From Desulfovermiculus halophilus DSM 18834 (GTDB taxonomy: Bacteria > Desulfobacterota > Desulfovibrionia > Desulfovibrionales > Desulfothermaceae), in NCBI RefSeq assembly GCF_000620765.1, contig NZ_JIAK01000015.1, positions 1 through 64,000 on the forward strand: a DNA stretch of 64,000 bases. The letters run 5' to 3'. Under the pieces are notes generated by a model. The model ran no database searches and was not told where the DNA came from. It worked only from the letters and a program-made list of their open reading frames with translations. How positions within the stretch are numbered: the first letter of the stretch is position 1; every line of letters begins with the position of its first letter. Below are positions 8,706 through 16,486 of the stretch, piece by piece. Made by a program: the position numbers and the translations under genes.

Positions 8706-10388
8706 TTATATGGACTGCTCCGGATCGCAAAAGACCGCGCCGTGGGCAGCCGAGGTGGCATGCTGGGCATAGCGGCGCAAGAAAGCGGAGGACACAGGCT
8801 TGGATTTGGGGGCAAATGATTCTCGCCTGGACTCCAGCTCCTGCTCGTCGACGAGCAGTTCAAGAGAGCGGTTGGGGATATCGACCTTGATCCGATCCTG
8901 ATTTCTGATCAGTCCGATCAGTCCGCCATTGGCTGCTTCCGGGGAGATATGCCCGATGGCTGCCCCCCGGGTGCCTCCGCTGAACCGGCCGTCGGTTATC
9001 AGGGCCACCTCCCGGTCCAGCCCCATGCCGGCAATGGCCGAGGTTGGAGTGAGCATTTCCCGCATTCCCGGGCCGCCCTTGGGTCCTTCATAGCGGATGA
9101 CAACGATATGTCCCGGCCTGATCTCAGCGTTTAAGATGGCCTCTGTGGCCTCTTCCTCACTGTCAAATACCACGGCTTCTCCCTCCCGGACCAGCATTTC
9201 CCTGGCCACGGCCGACTGCTTGACCACACAGCCGTCCGGAGCCAGGTTTCCATACAAGATGGCAATCCCACCCTGGGGGTGATGCGGGGAATCCACAGGC
9301 CGGATGACCTCGGGATTTTGGTTTGCCGCTTTCAGATGGTCCAGGTTCTCGTGGACTGTATGCCCGGTGGCCGTAAGGCAATGGCCTTTGAGCAGTCCGT
9401 TGCCCGCCAATTCGGCCATGACTCCAGGGATTCCTCCGGCCTGATGCAGGTCCTGAATATGGTGGGGGCCGGCCGGGGACAGACGGCAGAGGTTGGGTGT
9501 GGCCTGGGAGATGCGGTCAAAGATGTCCAAGGTCACATTGAGCCCGGCCTCGGAAAAAATAGCCGGAAGATGGAGGACGGTGTTCGTGGAGCCGCCAAGG
9601 GCCATGTCCACTGCAATTGCGTTATGCACGCTGTCCTGGGTAACGATGTCTCTGGGCCGTATACCCTGTTCCAAAAGGTGCATGACCTGCATCCCGGATT
9701 CCTTGGCCAGCCTGATCCTGGACGCATGGACTGCGGGGACGGTTCCGTTGCCGGGCAACGCCAGGCCGATGGCCTCGGAAAGGCAGTTCATGGAGTTGGC
9801 GGTGAACATTCCGGAACAGCTCCCGCAACCAGGACAGGCGTTTTCTTCCAGACCAGCGAGGTCCTCGGGGGACATGTCCCCGTGACGCACCTTGCCCACA
9901 GCCTCAAAGACGCTGATCAGGTCAATGCTTTGTCCCTGGTGGGACCCGGCCAGCATAGGGCCGCCGCTGACGCATACGGCAGGTATGTTCAAGCGGAGCA
10001 TGGCCATAAGCATTGCGGGAACGATCTTGTCGCAGTTGGGAATGCAGATCAGGGCGTCGAAAGGGTGGGCTGTGGCCATAAGCTCAATGGAGTCGGCGAT
10101 GACCTCCCGGCTGGGAAGGCTCATCCGCATTCCTTCATGGTTCATGGCCAGGCCGTCGCAGACGCCTATGGCCGGAAACTCCAGCGGCACACCGCCGGCC
10201 ATTCTCACCCCGTCCTTGGCAGCCTGGGCTATGCGGTCCAGGTGGATGTGCCCCGGGACCACCTCGCTGGCGGCATTAACGATCCCGATCAGGGGGCGCT
10301 GAACCTCGTCCCGGGTCAGGCCCAGGGCGTGCAGGAGGGATCGATGAGGACTCTTTTCCAGGCCGGAGGTCATTTTCTGACTACGCAT
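8706..10388 (-). CDS. ilvD: Dihydroxy-acid dehydratase
   Basis: Fe-S dehydratase converting 2,3-dihydroxy-isovalerate and 2,3-dihydroxy-3-methylvalerate into the 2-oxoacid precursors of valine, leucine and isoleucine. It has 560 residues, full length. Conserved features are [17 protein letters not shown] near the N-terminus, the cysteine motif CIPNCDK (about residue 115), [14 protein letters not shown] (about 190) and, near the C-terminus, [12 protein letters not shown]. An AGGAG seven bases before the ATG at 10388 fixes the start. It follows ftsX in the same direction after 53 bases. No attenuator-like leader peptide is apparent. Confidence 0.96.
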   Translation of the reverse strand: MRSQKMTSGLEKSPHRSLLHALGLTRDEVQRPLIGIVNAASEVVPGHIHLDRIAQAAKDGVRMAGGVPLEFPAIGVCDGLAMNHEGMRMSLPSREVIADSIELMATAHPFDALICIPNCDKIVPAMLMAMLRLNIPAVCVSGGPMLAGSHQGQSIDLISVFEAVGKVRHGDMSPEDLAGLEENACPGCGSCSGMFTANSMNCLSEAIGLALPGNGTVPAVHASRIRLAKESGMQVMHLLEQGIRPRDIVTQDSVHNAIAVDMALGGSTNTVLHLPAIFSEAGLNVTLDIFDRISQATPNLCRLSPAGPHHIQDLHQAGGIPGVMAELAGNGLLKGHCLTATGHTVHENLDHLKAANQNPEVIRPVDSPHHPQGGIAILYGNLAPDGCVVKQSAVAREMLVREGEAVVFDSEEEATEAILNAEIRPGHIVVIRYEGPKGGPGMREMLTPTSAIAGMGLDREVALITDGRFSGGTRGAAIGHISPEAANGGLIGLIRNQDRIKVDIPNRSLELLVDEQELESRRESFAPKSKPVSSAFLRRYAQHATSAAHGAVFCDPEQSI

Positions 10389-10441
10389 GAGCCAATCTCC
10401 TGTGAACTCGTTTTAAGCAAACAGTATGCCAGTTCTTGGGT

Positions 10442-11305
10442 CTACATTCCATTGGTGCGGATGGCAAAGATGCAGCTCAGGGCGGAGACCGCGCACACGC
10501 CTGCATACATCCCCGCCAGTTCCGGCCAGGAAACAAAGGGGCAGGGATGATGGAAGGGGGGTGCGGACAGCACGGAGCTGATCTGCCAGTGGATGATTGC
10601 GGCCCCGCCCAGGGCAAGAGTTGTCCCGGCCAGGGTAAGGCCCAGCATTCGAGCCAGAATGGGGGCCTGACAGGCAATCCGGGTGGCCCCTACCAGACGT
10701 AGGACCTGGATGTCGGCCTGGACCTTGGCAATGGTCAGCCGAACGGTATTGGCCAGGAGCACGGCCTGGGTCAGGAGCAATACAGTGATCAAGGGCCAGA
10801 GGACGGTTGAGGTTATCTGCTGCCAGGCGGCGGCGGTGGTGACTTCCAGAGGGCTGGTATGCACCGCATCCACGCCTGAAAGGCCGCGAATTTCTTTCGC
10901 GAGTGCCTGCGCGGTTTGGGCTGAGCCAAGGCCGACCTGGAGGACGGCAGTTGGGGGCAGGGGGTTGTCCTCCACCCAGGACAGGTTCAGGTCCGGGCCG
11001 ATGCTGGAGGTCATTTCGGCCAAGGCCTGGTCCGGAGTATAGGTTGTGATCCCGAGCACCGCCTGCATCTCTTCGATGCTTTCCCAGGCCTGGTTTACCT
11101 GGTCCTGGTTCGCATCCGCAGACCAGAAGACCTGCATCTGGATGTCGGCCGTGGAGGAGGCCGCCAGGGAGTGGATACATTTTGACCCCACATAGGCGGT
11201 GAGGGCCAGAAACACAATAAGGCTGACCCCGAAAAGAGCAATGAATTGCTCAGTGCGAATATATTTCCAGCTGATCAGCTCAGAGCCCAGCATTCGGAGG
11301 AACAT
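10442..11305 (-). CDS. ftsX: Cell-division protein FtsX
   Basis: Membrane subunit of the FtsEX complex, which transmits ATP hydrolysis to peptidoglycan hydrolases at the septum. It has 287 residues, with a short cytoplasmic N-terminus, one membrane helix (about 24-44), a periplasmic domain (about 45-155) and three C-terminal helices. The ATG at 11305 is chosen because AGGAG lies six bases upstream; it overlaps the ftsE end by 26 bases, the usual coupling. A characteristic VLRLVGATR sequence lies just after the second helix. Confidence 0.9.
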   Translation of the reverse strand: MFLRMLGSELISWKYIRTEQFIALFGVSLIVFLALTAYVGSKCIHSLAASSTADIQMQVFWSADANQDQVNQAWESIEEMQAVLGITTYTPDQALAEMTSSIGPDLNLSWVEDNPLPPTAVLQVGLGSAQTAQALAKEIRGLSGVDAVHTSPLEVTTAAAWQQITSTVLWPLITVLLLTQAVLLANTVRLTIAKVQADIQVLRLVGATRIACQAPILARMLGLTLAGTTLALGGAAIIHWQISSVLSAPPFHHPCPFVSWPELAGMYAGVCAVSALSCIFAIRTNGM

Positions 11306-11978
11306 GGCCTTCTCCTTGCAGCTGGCCGTCAACGAGGTGCACCACCCTGGCCTGGGGCATGGCCCGGATCAAATTCTGGTCGTGGGTGGCCAGAAGGACG
11401 GTGGTCCCGTGCGCGTTAAACCGCCCGAAGATGTCCAAAAGGCGGAGGGATAACTCTGGATCCAGGTTCCCGGTGGGCTCGTCGGCCAGGATGACCTTGG
11501 GGTTGACCACAATTGATCTGGCGATGGCGACCCGCTGCTGTTCCCCCCCGGAAAGACGACCGCAGGGGGTGTGTCCCTTGCCGTCCAGGCTCAGGCCGCG
11601 CAGAACCGCATTGACCCGCTTGTGGATCTGCGCGGAGGGGAAACCCCGAACGACCAGGGGAAGGGCAATGTTTTCCCGAACACTGCGCTGGGGCAGAACT
11701 TTGAAGTCCTGAAATACAACCGTCACCTCCCTGCGCAGCAAATGCAGCCGGCTGCTGGTTAATGATCCGAGATCATGCCCGGCTATGCTGGCCATGCCTC
11801 TTTGCAGGGGCAGGGCGCCGTGCAGCAGGCAGAGCAGAGTGGTCTTTCCTGCGCCGGACGGACCGGTTAAAAAGACGAACTCCCCGGAAGTGACGTCCAG
11901 GGAGATGTTTTTCAGGGCCCAGGAAGACACAAAAGAGTGGGACAGATGTTTGAGGCGGATTGTCGGTGTGCTGTGCAT
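11280..11978 (-). CDS. ftsE: Cell-division ATP-binding protein FtsE
   Basis: ABC-type ATPase partner of FtsX, 232 residues. Walker A is GPSGAGKTT (about residues 39-47), the Q-loop contains VFQDFKVLPQRSV, the signature is LSGGEQQRV, Walker B is VILADEPTGNLDPE and the switch histidine lies in LLATHD. The order parA-x-parB-ftsE-ftsX places division and segregation functions side by side. There are 89 bases between the parB stop and the ftsE start. Confidence 0.95.
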   Translation of the reverse strand: MHSTPTIRLKHLSHSFVSSWALKNISLDVTSGEFVFLTGPSGAGKTTLLCLLHGALPLQRGMASIAGHDLGSLTSSRLHLLRREVTVVFQDFKVLPQRSVRENIALPLVVRGFPSAQIHKRVNAVLRGLSLDGKGHTPCGRLSGGEQQRVAIARSIVVNPKVILADEPTGNLDPELSLRLLDIFGRFNAHGTTVLLATHDQNLIRAMPQARVVHLVDGQLQGEGHVPPNAGL

Positions 11979-12063
11979 GCCTGGCTACTTTGCAGATGTG
12001 CTGTGCAGAACTCCGGGAGCACGCTGGCCAATGGTGGCGCGCGGCTTTTCCCGGATCGGCCTC

Positions 12064-12079
12064 GGTTTCACGTGAAACA
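12064..12079. promoter_or_regulatory. parS centromere-like site overlapping the parB stop codon
   Basis: Positions 12064-12079 match the bacterial parS consensus TGTTTCACGTGAAACA at 15 of 16 positions (the first base is G instead of T); 12065-12078 is a perfect palindrome. The site is the last codons of parB: TGT TTC ACG TGA encodes Cys-Phe-Thr-stop. ParB clamps load at such sites and spread. Its place in the par locus is typical of origin-proximal DNA. Confidence 0.9.
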
Positions 12080-12985
12080 TGTGTCCGGATCCACACCGAG
12101 CTTGCGCACCAGGTCCCGCAATTCGTCCTCTGAGCTATAGGCCAGGGTGATTCGGCCCTTGCTCCTTTCCCCCTTGACCTGGACCCCGGCTTCAAGCCTC
12201 TGGGTCAAGGCCTGCTGCAAGGCTGTCCTGGTCGGGGAGAATCCGCTTTGATCCTGACGCGGCCCGGGTTTTGAGCCGACAGGTGGAGGGAAACAACCGG
12301 TGGCCTTCCAGGAGTTCACGGCATGCTCCAACTGACGGACTGTGAGCTGTTTATCGATACAGGCCTCGAAAAGATGCATCCTGGCCTCTTGGTCCGGAAC
12401 GGCCAGCAGCGTCCTGGCCTGCCCGGAGCTGATTCGTCCCTCGGCCAGGGCGGACAGGATAGCGGGCTGGAGATGGAGCAGGCGCAGGCTGTTGGCCACG
12501 GCTGAACGGCTGCGTCCTATCCGCCGGGCCAGCTCGTCCTGGGAGACGTCGAGTTCCCTGAGGAGTCGGGCCAGGGCCCGGGCCTCTTCAACCGGGTTGA
12601 GGTCCTGGCGCTGCAGGTTTTCCACCAGGCCGAAAACCAGGGTCTGGCTGTCCGAGAGATCCCGGATAAGGGCCGGTACGAGCTGAAGCCCGGCCAGCTG
12701 GCAGGCCCGCCACCGCCGTTCTCCGGCTATGATCTGGTATCGCCCTTCCTGGGCCGGATGGGGCCGGACCAGCAGGGGCTGAAGCAGGCCCTGCTCGGCG
12801 ATTGACTGGGCCAACTCGTCGAGGCTGTCCTGGCTGATTGACTGTCGGGGCTGTTCCGGATTGGGGTCTATCCGGTTGGCTTCGAGTTCTTGGATCCCCT
12901 GGCTGGAGGCATCTTGCTCCTGGGGCTGGGATGGATTAAAAAGTGCATCCAGACCCTTGCCCAAACCTCTGCCTGTCCCGGCCAT
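12068..12985 (-). CDS. parB: Chromosome-partitioning protein ParB
   Basis: CTPase DNA clamp that loads at parS and, with ParA, segregates origins. It has 305 residues. The N-terminus is MAGTGRGLGKGLDALF, the family's usual opening, with AGGAG nine bases before the ATG at 12985. The N-terminal domain includes the nucleotide-binding GERRWRA motif. A central helix-turn-helix lies around SQDELARRIGRSRSAVANSLRLLHLQ, and a C-terminal dimerisation domain follows. The stop codon is part of the parS site. It is separated from parA by 636 bases that hold an opposite-strand gene. Confidence 0.95.
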   Translation of the reverse strand: MAGTGRGLGKGLDALFNPSQPQEQDASSQGIQELEANRIDPNPEQPRQSISQDSLDELAQSIAEQGLLQPLLVRPHPAQEGRYQIIAGERRWRACQLAGLQLVPALIRDLSDSQTLVFGLVENLQRQDLNPVEEARALARLLRELDVSQDELARRIGRSRSAVANSLRLLHLQPAILSALAEGRISSGQARTLLAVPDQEARMHLFEACIDKQLTVRQLEHAVNSWKATGCFPPPVGSKPGPRQDQSGFSPTRTALQQALTQRLEAGVQVKGERSKGRITLAYSSEDELRDLVRKLGVDPDTCFT

Positions 12986-13108
12986 GGGCGTTGCTCCTTG
13001 GTTGAAGATGGATTGGGACAAGGTCCCAGGGCAGTGTGCGGATCAGGTCCGGGAACCCCGGGCCTTGATCTGCCTTTCTATGTACATGAAACAGAGGAGA
13101 AAGAAAAC

Positions 13109-13525
13109 ATGGCAGATCCACTCATCAGTGTCCAGACTCTGTATTCGGCGACCGGAGAGTCTGTCGGGGTCTATATCCCGGCTGAGCTGTGGGCCGAGGC
13201 GGAAGCCGAGGTCCTTCCCGGCCTGCAGGCAGCCCAGGAGCGGCTCTATGGGCCGAAGCCCCAGGCGGAACCCATGCAGGACTGGGAGCTCCTAGTCGCC
13301 AACTGGGACTTCAAGTATCCGGTGGATATGCAGGTCAGCTGCGGTCAGTGCGGGGCCAGCACCTTGAACTGGCAGGAGGATGAGCCCCGCAGGTTCAGGC
13401 TGAAGGCCGCCAGCTTGGGGGGGCTGGTGGTCTTTGAATGTCTGTCCTGCAAGGCCCGGATCAGCAAACGGCACTTCAAGGACGGGGTGACCACGGAGAC
13501 AACTCCCAGACGGGAAGGGAGCTAG
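13109..13525 (+). CDS. Conserved zinc-ribbon-like protein, function unknown
   Basis: A 138-residue acidic protein. Two cysteine pairs, C78-x2-C81 (SCGQCGAS) and C111-x2-C114 (ECLSCKAR), are spaced as in a zinc ribbon. The first 70 residues contain a probable helix rich in Ala/Glu and a W-D-F-K-Y segment. A GAGGAGA ribosome site lies before the ATG at 13109. It is the only plus-strand gene in the long minus-strand block from 8706 to 18192 and sits between parA and parB. I cannot name a function; the metal-binding fold suggests nucleic-acid or protein contacts. Confidence 0.8.
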   Translation: MADPLISVQTLYSATGESVGVYIPAELWAEAEAEVLPGLQAAQERLYGPKPQAEPMQDWELLVANWDFKYPVDMQVSCGQCGASTLNWQEDEPRRFRLKAASLGGLVVFECLSCKARISKRHFKDGVTTETTPRREGS

Positions 13526-13560
13526 GCCGGATGTCTCCCGGTCGTTGCTTTCGCATTGGG

Positions 13561-13588
13561 CCCAGGGCCTTGACCCCCCTGGCCTGGG
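13561..13588. terminator. Possible bidirectional hairpin between convergent genes
   Basis: CCCAGGGCC (13561-13569) can pair imperfectly with GGCCTGGG (13581-13588) in the gap where the plus-strand zinc-ribbon gene and parA converge. No T-tract follows on either strand, so termination is only suggested by position. Confidence 0.3.
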
Positions 13589-13621
13589 TTCCCCATGCCT
13601 GGACCGGGGCGGGTGAAGGAC

Positions 13622-14401
13622 TCAGGCCGCGGCGAACGAGGTCTGATCTTCCAGCAGCTCTTGCCCCAGCTGCAGGTAGGCCCGGGAACCGCTGGATTTG
13701 TAGTCGTAGCACAGGGCCGGCAGGCCGTGGCTCGGAGCCTCGGACAAGCGGACATTGCGGGGGATGATGCTGGAGAAGACCTTGTCTTGAAAGTAGGACC
13801 TGACCTCCTGTTCCACCTGGTGGGAAAGCTTGTTGCGGCGGTCGAACATGGTCAGGACCACTCCCAGAAGACGCAGTGGAGTATTCAGGCGGTTCTTGAC
13901 CAGCTCGTAGGTGCGCATGAGATGGGCAATGCCTTCCAGGGCGTAGTATTCGCACTGCAGGGGGATGAGCAGATGGGTGGCTGCGCACAGGGCGTTGACC
14001 GTGATCAGGCCCAGAGACGGGGGGCAGTCCAGGAAGACATAGTCGAAGTCGCCGAGCACATGGCCCAGACTGTCCCTGAGGTAGTATTCCCGCCCGATTT
14101 TGTCCACCAGCTCCAGTTCAGCGGCCACCAAATCCTGGATGGAAGGGAGAACGAACAAATAGGGCAGGCTGGTGGGGGAGATCATCTCCCCGGTCTTTTC
14201 CGGGTGAAACAGGGCGTTGTAGACTGTCCCCTGCTCCTGATCGGGCTGGATGTTCAGCCCGCTGGTTGCGTTGGCCTGGGGATCGCAATCCACCAGGAGG
14301 ACTTTTTTCTCCATCGCCGCCAGGGAGGCGGCGAGATTAATGGCCGTTGTGGTCTTGCCCACTCCGCCCTTTTGATTGGCGATGGCGATGACTGGGTGCA
14401 T
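13622..14401 (-). CDS. parA: Chromosome-partitioning ATPase ParA (Soj)
   Basis: Deviant-Walker ATPase that positions ParB-parS complexes. It has 259 residues beginning MHPVIAIANQKGGVGKTTT; the deviant Walker A loop KGGVGKTT is at residues 11-18, with the signature lysine at 11. Switch regions LLVDCDPQANATSGL and YVFLDCPPSLGLIT follow. GGAGG lies five bases before the ATG at 14401. It is in the same orientation as parB but separated from it by an antiparallel gene. Confidence 0.96.
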   Translation of the reverse strand: MHPVIAIANQKGGVGKTTTAINLAASLAAMEKKVLLVDCDPQANATSGLNIQPDQEQGTVYNALFHPEKTGEMISPTSLPYLFVLPSIQDLVAAELELVDKIGREYYLRDSLGHVLGDFDYVFLDCPPSLGLITVNALCAATHLLIPLQCEYYALEGIAHLMRTYELVKNRLNTPLRLLGVVLTMFDRRNKLSHQVEQEVRSYFQDKVFSSIIPRNVRLSEAPSHGLPALCYDYKSSGSRAYLQLGQELLEDQTSFAAA

Positions 14402-14414
14402 ACAACCTCCATCC

Positions 14415-14498
14415 CTAGCAGTCCGCCCCGGCAGGCAGGGCACAACCGCAACAACAAAATCCTGGGAGCTCCTTGCGGCAGCCGGCGCAACAAGCCAT
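14415..14498 (-). CDS. Possible 27-residue cysteine-rich microprotein
   Basis: An ATG at 14498 opens a 27-codon frame ending TAG at 14415. Eight of 27 residues are cysteine (positions 3, 4, 7, 15, 16, 17, 19, 27). C4-x2-C7, eight residues including KELPGF, then C16-x2-C19 resembles a miniature zinc ribbon of the CxxC-x-ELP-x-FCxxC type. It lies between the XXXCH gene and parA on the same strand. Against it: no clear ribosome site precedes the ATG, the frame ends only 13 bases before the parA start, and it overlaps an inverted repeat that could be an RNA structure instead. Confidence 0.3.
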   Translation of the reverse strand: MACCAGCRKELPGFCCCGCALPAGADC

Positions 14499-14508
14499 GG
14501 TTGTGCCC
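14438..14508. repeat. 10-bp perfect inverted repeat between parA and the XXXCH gene
   Basis: GGGCACAACC (14438-14447) and GGTTGTGCCC (14499-14508) are exact reverse complements, 51 bases apart; GC-rich flanks extend the pairing with bulges. It may fold the parA leader on the minus strand. It encloses most of the cysteine-rich short frame. Confidence 0.6.
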
Positions 14509-14530
14509 GGCGGGGAGCCCGGCTGGGAGA

Positions 14531-14824
14531 CTATGAAGTTCGAAACGTTCGATGACAATAGGTCTTAGCTTCTTCCAGGGAATCAATCAAGGGGATGGTG
14601 TCCTGAACCTCCTCCTGCCGGACGCTTTGCAGCAGCTCCTGGGCCAGGTGAAGGAAGTCGTCGGCCTCAAAGGCCCAGTCTTCATGGGCATAGGTCTGCA
14701 TATGGCTGCAGAGCCGGACAAACTGCTTGACGTCTTCTTCTTGCGGCAGGTCACCTTCTGCCGATGTTTTCTTGATCTTGTTAAAGACTGCTTCCAGGTC
14801 GTTTTTGATCTGAGCGAGGCGCAT
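14531..14824 (-). CDS. XXXCH-domain small protein
   Basis: A 97-residue helical protein. It ends with a segment LIDSLEEAKTYCHRTFR that matches the C-terminal signature of the XXXCH domain, a family described from Desulfovibrionales and associated in some genomes with the GAK gene set. No GAK kinase or ATP-grasp partner is visible here. A GGAGG seven bases before the ATG at 14824 fixes the start. It follows the epimerase gene after 31 bases, so it is probably in that operon. Function unknown. Confidence 0.65.
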   Translation of the reverse strand: MRLAQIKNDLEAVFNKIKKTSAEGDLPQEEDVKQFVRLCSHMQTYAHEDWAFEADDFLHLAQELLQSVRQEEVQDTIPLIDSLEEAKTYCHRTFRTS

Positions 14825-14855
14825 CCTTGTTCCTCCGCAACAATTGTGGCCTGAG

Positions 14856-15863
14856 TTACTGGTTGTAGTACCAACGGTACCAGGAAACAAACTCCTCAAT
14901 CCCTTTTTGGATCGGGGTGTTGGGCTGAAAGCCGACATCCTGGATCAGGTCCTGGACATCGGCATAGGTCTTGGGCACATCCCCAGGCTGCAGGGGCAGA
15001 TATTCCTTGCGGGCGGTCCGGCCCAGGCATTCCTCCAGGGCATGGATGAAGTCCATGAGCTGCACACTGTTGTTGTTGCCGATATTGTAGAGGCGGTAGG
15101 GGGCCAGACTGGAGGAAGGGTCCGGGGTCTGGCCGCTCCAGTCCGGATTGGGTTCAGGCGGTCGATGCAGGACCCGGACCACGCCCTCGACAATATCGTC
15201 GATGTAGGTAAAGTCCCGTTCCATCTCGCCGTGATTGAATACCTGGATGGGGCGGCCGGCAAGGATGGCTTCGGTGAACAGAAACAGGGCCATATCCGGC
15301 CGCCCCCACGGGCCGTAGACCGTAAAGAACCGCAGGCCGGTACACGGAAGTCCGTACAGGTAGCTGTAGGTATGGGCCATGAGCTCGTTGGCCTTTTTGC
15401 TGGCCGCGTACAGGCTGATAGGGTGGTCGACGTTGTCGTGGACGCTGAACGGCATGCTGGTGTTCAAGCCGTATACGGAGCTGGAGGAAGCAAAAAGCAG
15501 GTGATTGACCCCGGCGTGGCGGCAACATTCCAGGATATTGCCGAAACCGACCAGGTTCGTATCGATGTAGGCTTGCGGATTTGTCAGGCTGTAGCGGACT
15601 CCGGCCTGGGCCGCAAGGTTGACTACACAGTCGAAAGTATGGGCCGTGAACAGGGCATCCAGCTCATTGCGGTCTTCCAGAGAGCTGCAGGCGAATGTAA
15701 AATCAGAGTAATTGTTCAGCTGGGCCAGGCGGTTTTTTTTGAGCTGAACCGAATAGTAGGGGGTGAGATTGTCCAGGCCGACCACACTGTGCCCGTCTTC
15801 CAGCAAGCGGCGGGCCAGATGGTAGCCTATGAACCCGGCGGCACCAGTGACTAAAATGTGCAT
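14856..15863 (-). CDS. NAD-dependent epimerase, UDP-glucuronate 4-epimerase type
   Basis: Short-chain dehydrogenase-type sugar-nucleotide epimerase, 335 residues. The NAD-binding glycine motif TGAAGFIG is at residues 6-13. The catalytic serine lies in FASSSSVYG, and the Tyr-x3-Lys pair is in SLYAASKKANELMAHTYS. The latter, together with LRFFTVYGPWGRPDMALFLF and RDFTYIDDIVEGV, is characteristic of UDP-glucuronate/UDP-galacturonate epimerases. It would feed galacturonate-type sugars to LPS or capsule. It is one of a chain of closely spaced minus-strand genes; other family members use UDP-GlcNAc or dTDP sugars, so the substrate is inferred. Confidence 0.88.
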   Translation of the reverse strand: MHILVTGAAGFIGYHLARRLLEDGHSVVGLDNLTPYYSVQLKKNRLAQLNNYSDFTFACSSLEDRNELDALFTAHTFDCVVNLAAQAGVRYSLTNPQAYIDTNLVGFGNILECCRHAGVNHLLFASSSSVYGLNTSMPFSVHDNVDHPISLYAASKKANELMAHTYSYLYGLPCTGLRFFTVYGPWGRPDMALFLFTEAILAGRPIQVFNHGEMERDFTYIDDIVEGVVRVLHRPPEPNPDWSGQTPDPSSSLAPYRLYNIGNNNSVQLMDFIHALEECLGRTARKEYLPLQPGDVPKTYADVQDLIQDVGFQPNTPIQKGIEEFVSWYRWYYNQ

Positions 15864-15890
15864 GCTAACTCCTGATGAAAAACGCGGCGA

Positions 15891-16484
15891 TTACCGGCTG
15901 GGGCCCAAAGGGCATAACATGCTCCAGGTCAGGTTTTTCATCTCCCGGTTGTCCGGGAGCATGTCCTGTGGTCCTGGGACATGCACAATCTGCAATCCCT
16001 CGGGGGTACTTGTAAACCCAAACCGCGATGTACGTTCCGGAAATATGGTCCTAAAGGCCTGGGCGCCGAAGACAACAATCATCTGGGCCTGGACGGCCGA
16101 CACCCCGGACCAGAATATATCCAGCCTCGGCGTATGGTCTGGCGGGGTATAGCTGGTCAAAGGCCAAAACGCGACACTCCCTTTGGGCCAGCCCAGACTG
16201 TTCAGGATGGTCTTAAACAGTGTCCTTCGCTGCTGATCCGGCGAGGGACCGAGGTCCTCGGAGAGCTGCCAGTAGGTCCAGACCATGGTGTACGGAGGGG
16301 AGAGCGTGCTCCACACCGTGGACCAGGGAGCGGGGTAGCCCTGCTCGACAGCTTCGTGCTGCTCCTGCCTTTCCGGATCCGGCATCTCCTGGGCCTGCTG
16401 ATCAGCAGCAGGTGCCAAGCCGTCGTCTGGGGGCAAGAGATGCCGGATCCCTGCCTGATACAGGATCAACGACGCACTCGGCAT
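15891..16484 (-). CDS. Divergent uracil-DNA-glycosylase-like protein
   Basis: A 197-residue protein of no named family that I recognise. A Pro/Gln-rich linker (residues about 20-55) is followed by VWTYWQLSEDLG, a helix, and GSVAFWPLTSY. Then comes MIVVFGAQAFRTIFP and a C-terminal HVPGPQDMLPDNREMK-x-LTW block. The last two resemble the strand-helix and the H-P-S-x-L-x(n)-K-x-x-W motif of the UDG superfamily, so a UDG fold is suggested; the classical catalytic motif near the N-terminus is not recognisable. The ATG at 16484 is three bases after the coaBC stop; an ATG at 16511 inside coaBC is an alternative. Confidence 0.6.
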   Translation of the reverse strand: MPSASLILYQAGIRHLLPPDDGLAPAADQQAQEMPDPERQEQHEAVEQGYPAPWSTVWSTLSPPYTMVWTYWQLSEDLGPSPDQQRRTLFKTILNSLGWPKGSVAFWPLTSYTPPDHTPRLDIFWSGVSAVQAQMIVVFGAQAFRTIFPERTSRFGFTSTPEGLQIVHVPGPQDMLPDNREMKNLTWSMLCPLGPSR

Positions 16485-16486
16485 GT

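Noticed and set aside
9279-10550. A 423-codon open frame on the plus strand opposite ilvD, and similar long frames opposite topA (28231-29919), glgA (41165-42865), lepA (45499-47109) and glgX (47537-49228)
   Set aside because: All lie opposite strongly conserved genes, have no recognisable domain and show the Pro/Gly/Arg/His-rich composition of GC-rich antisense frames.
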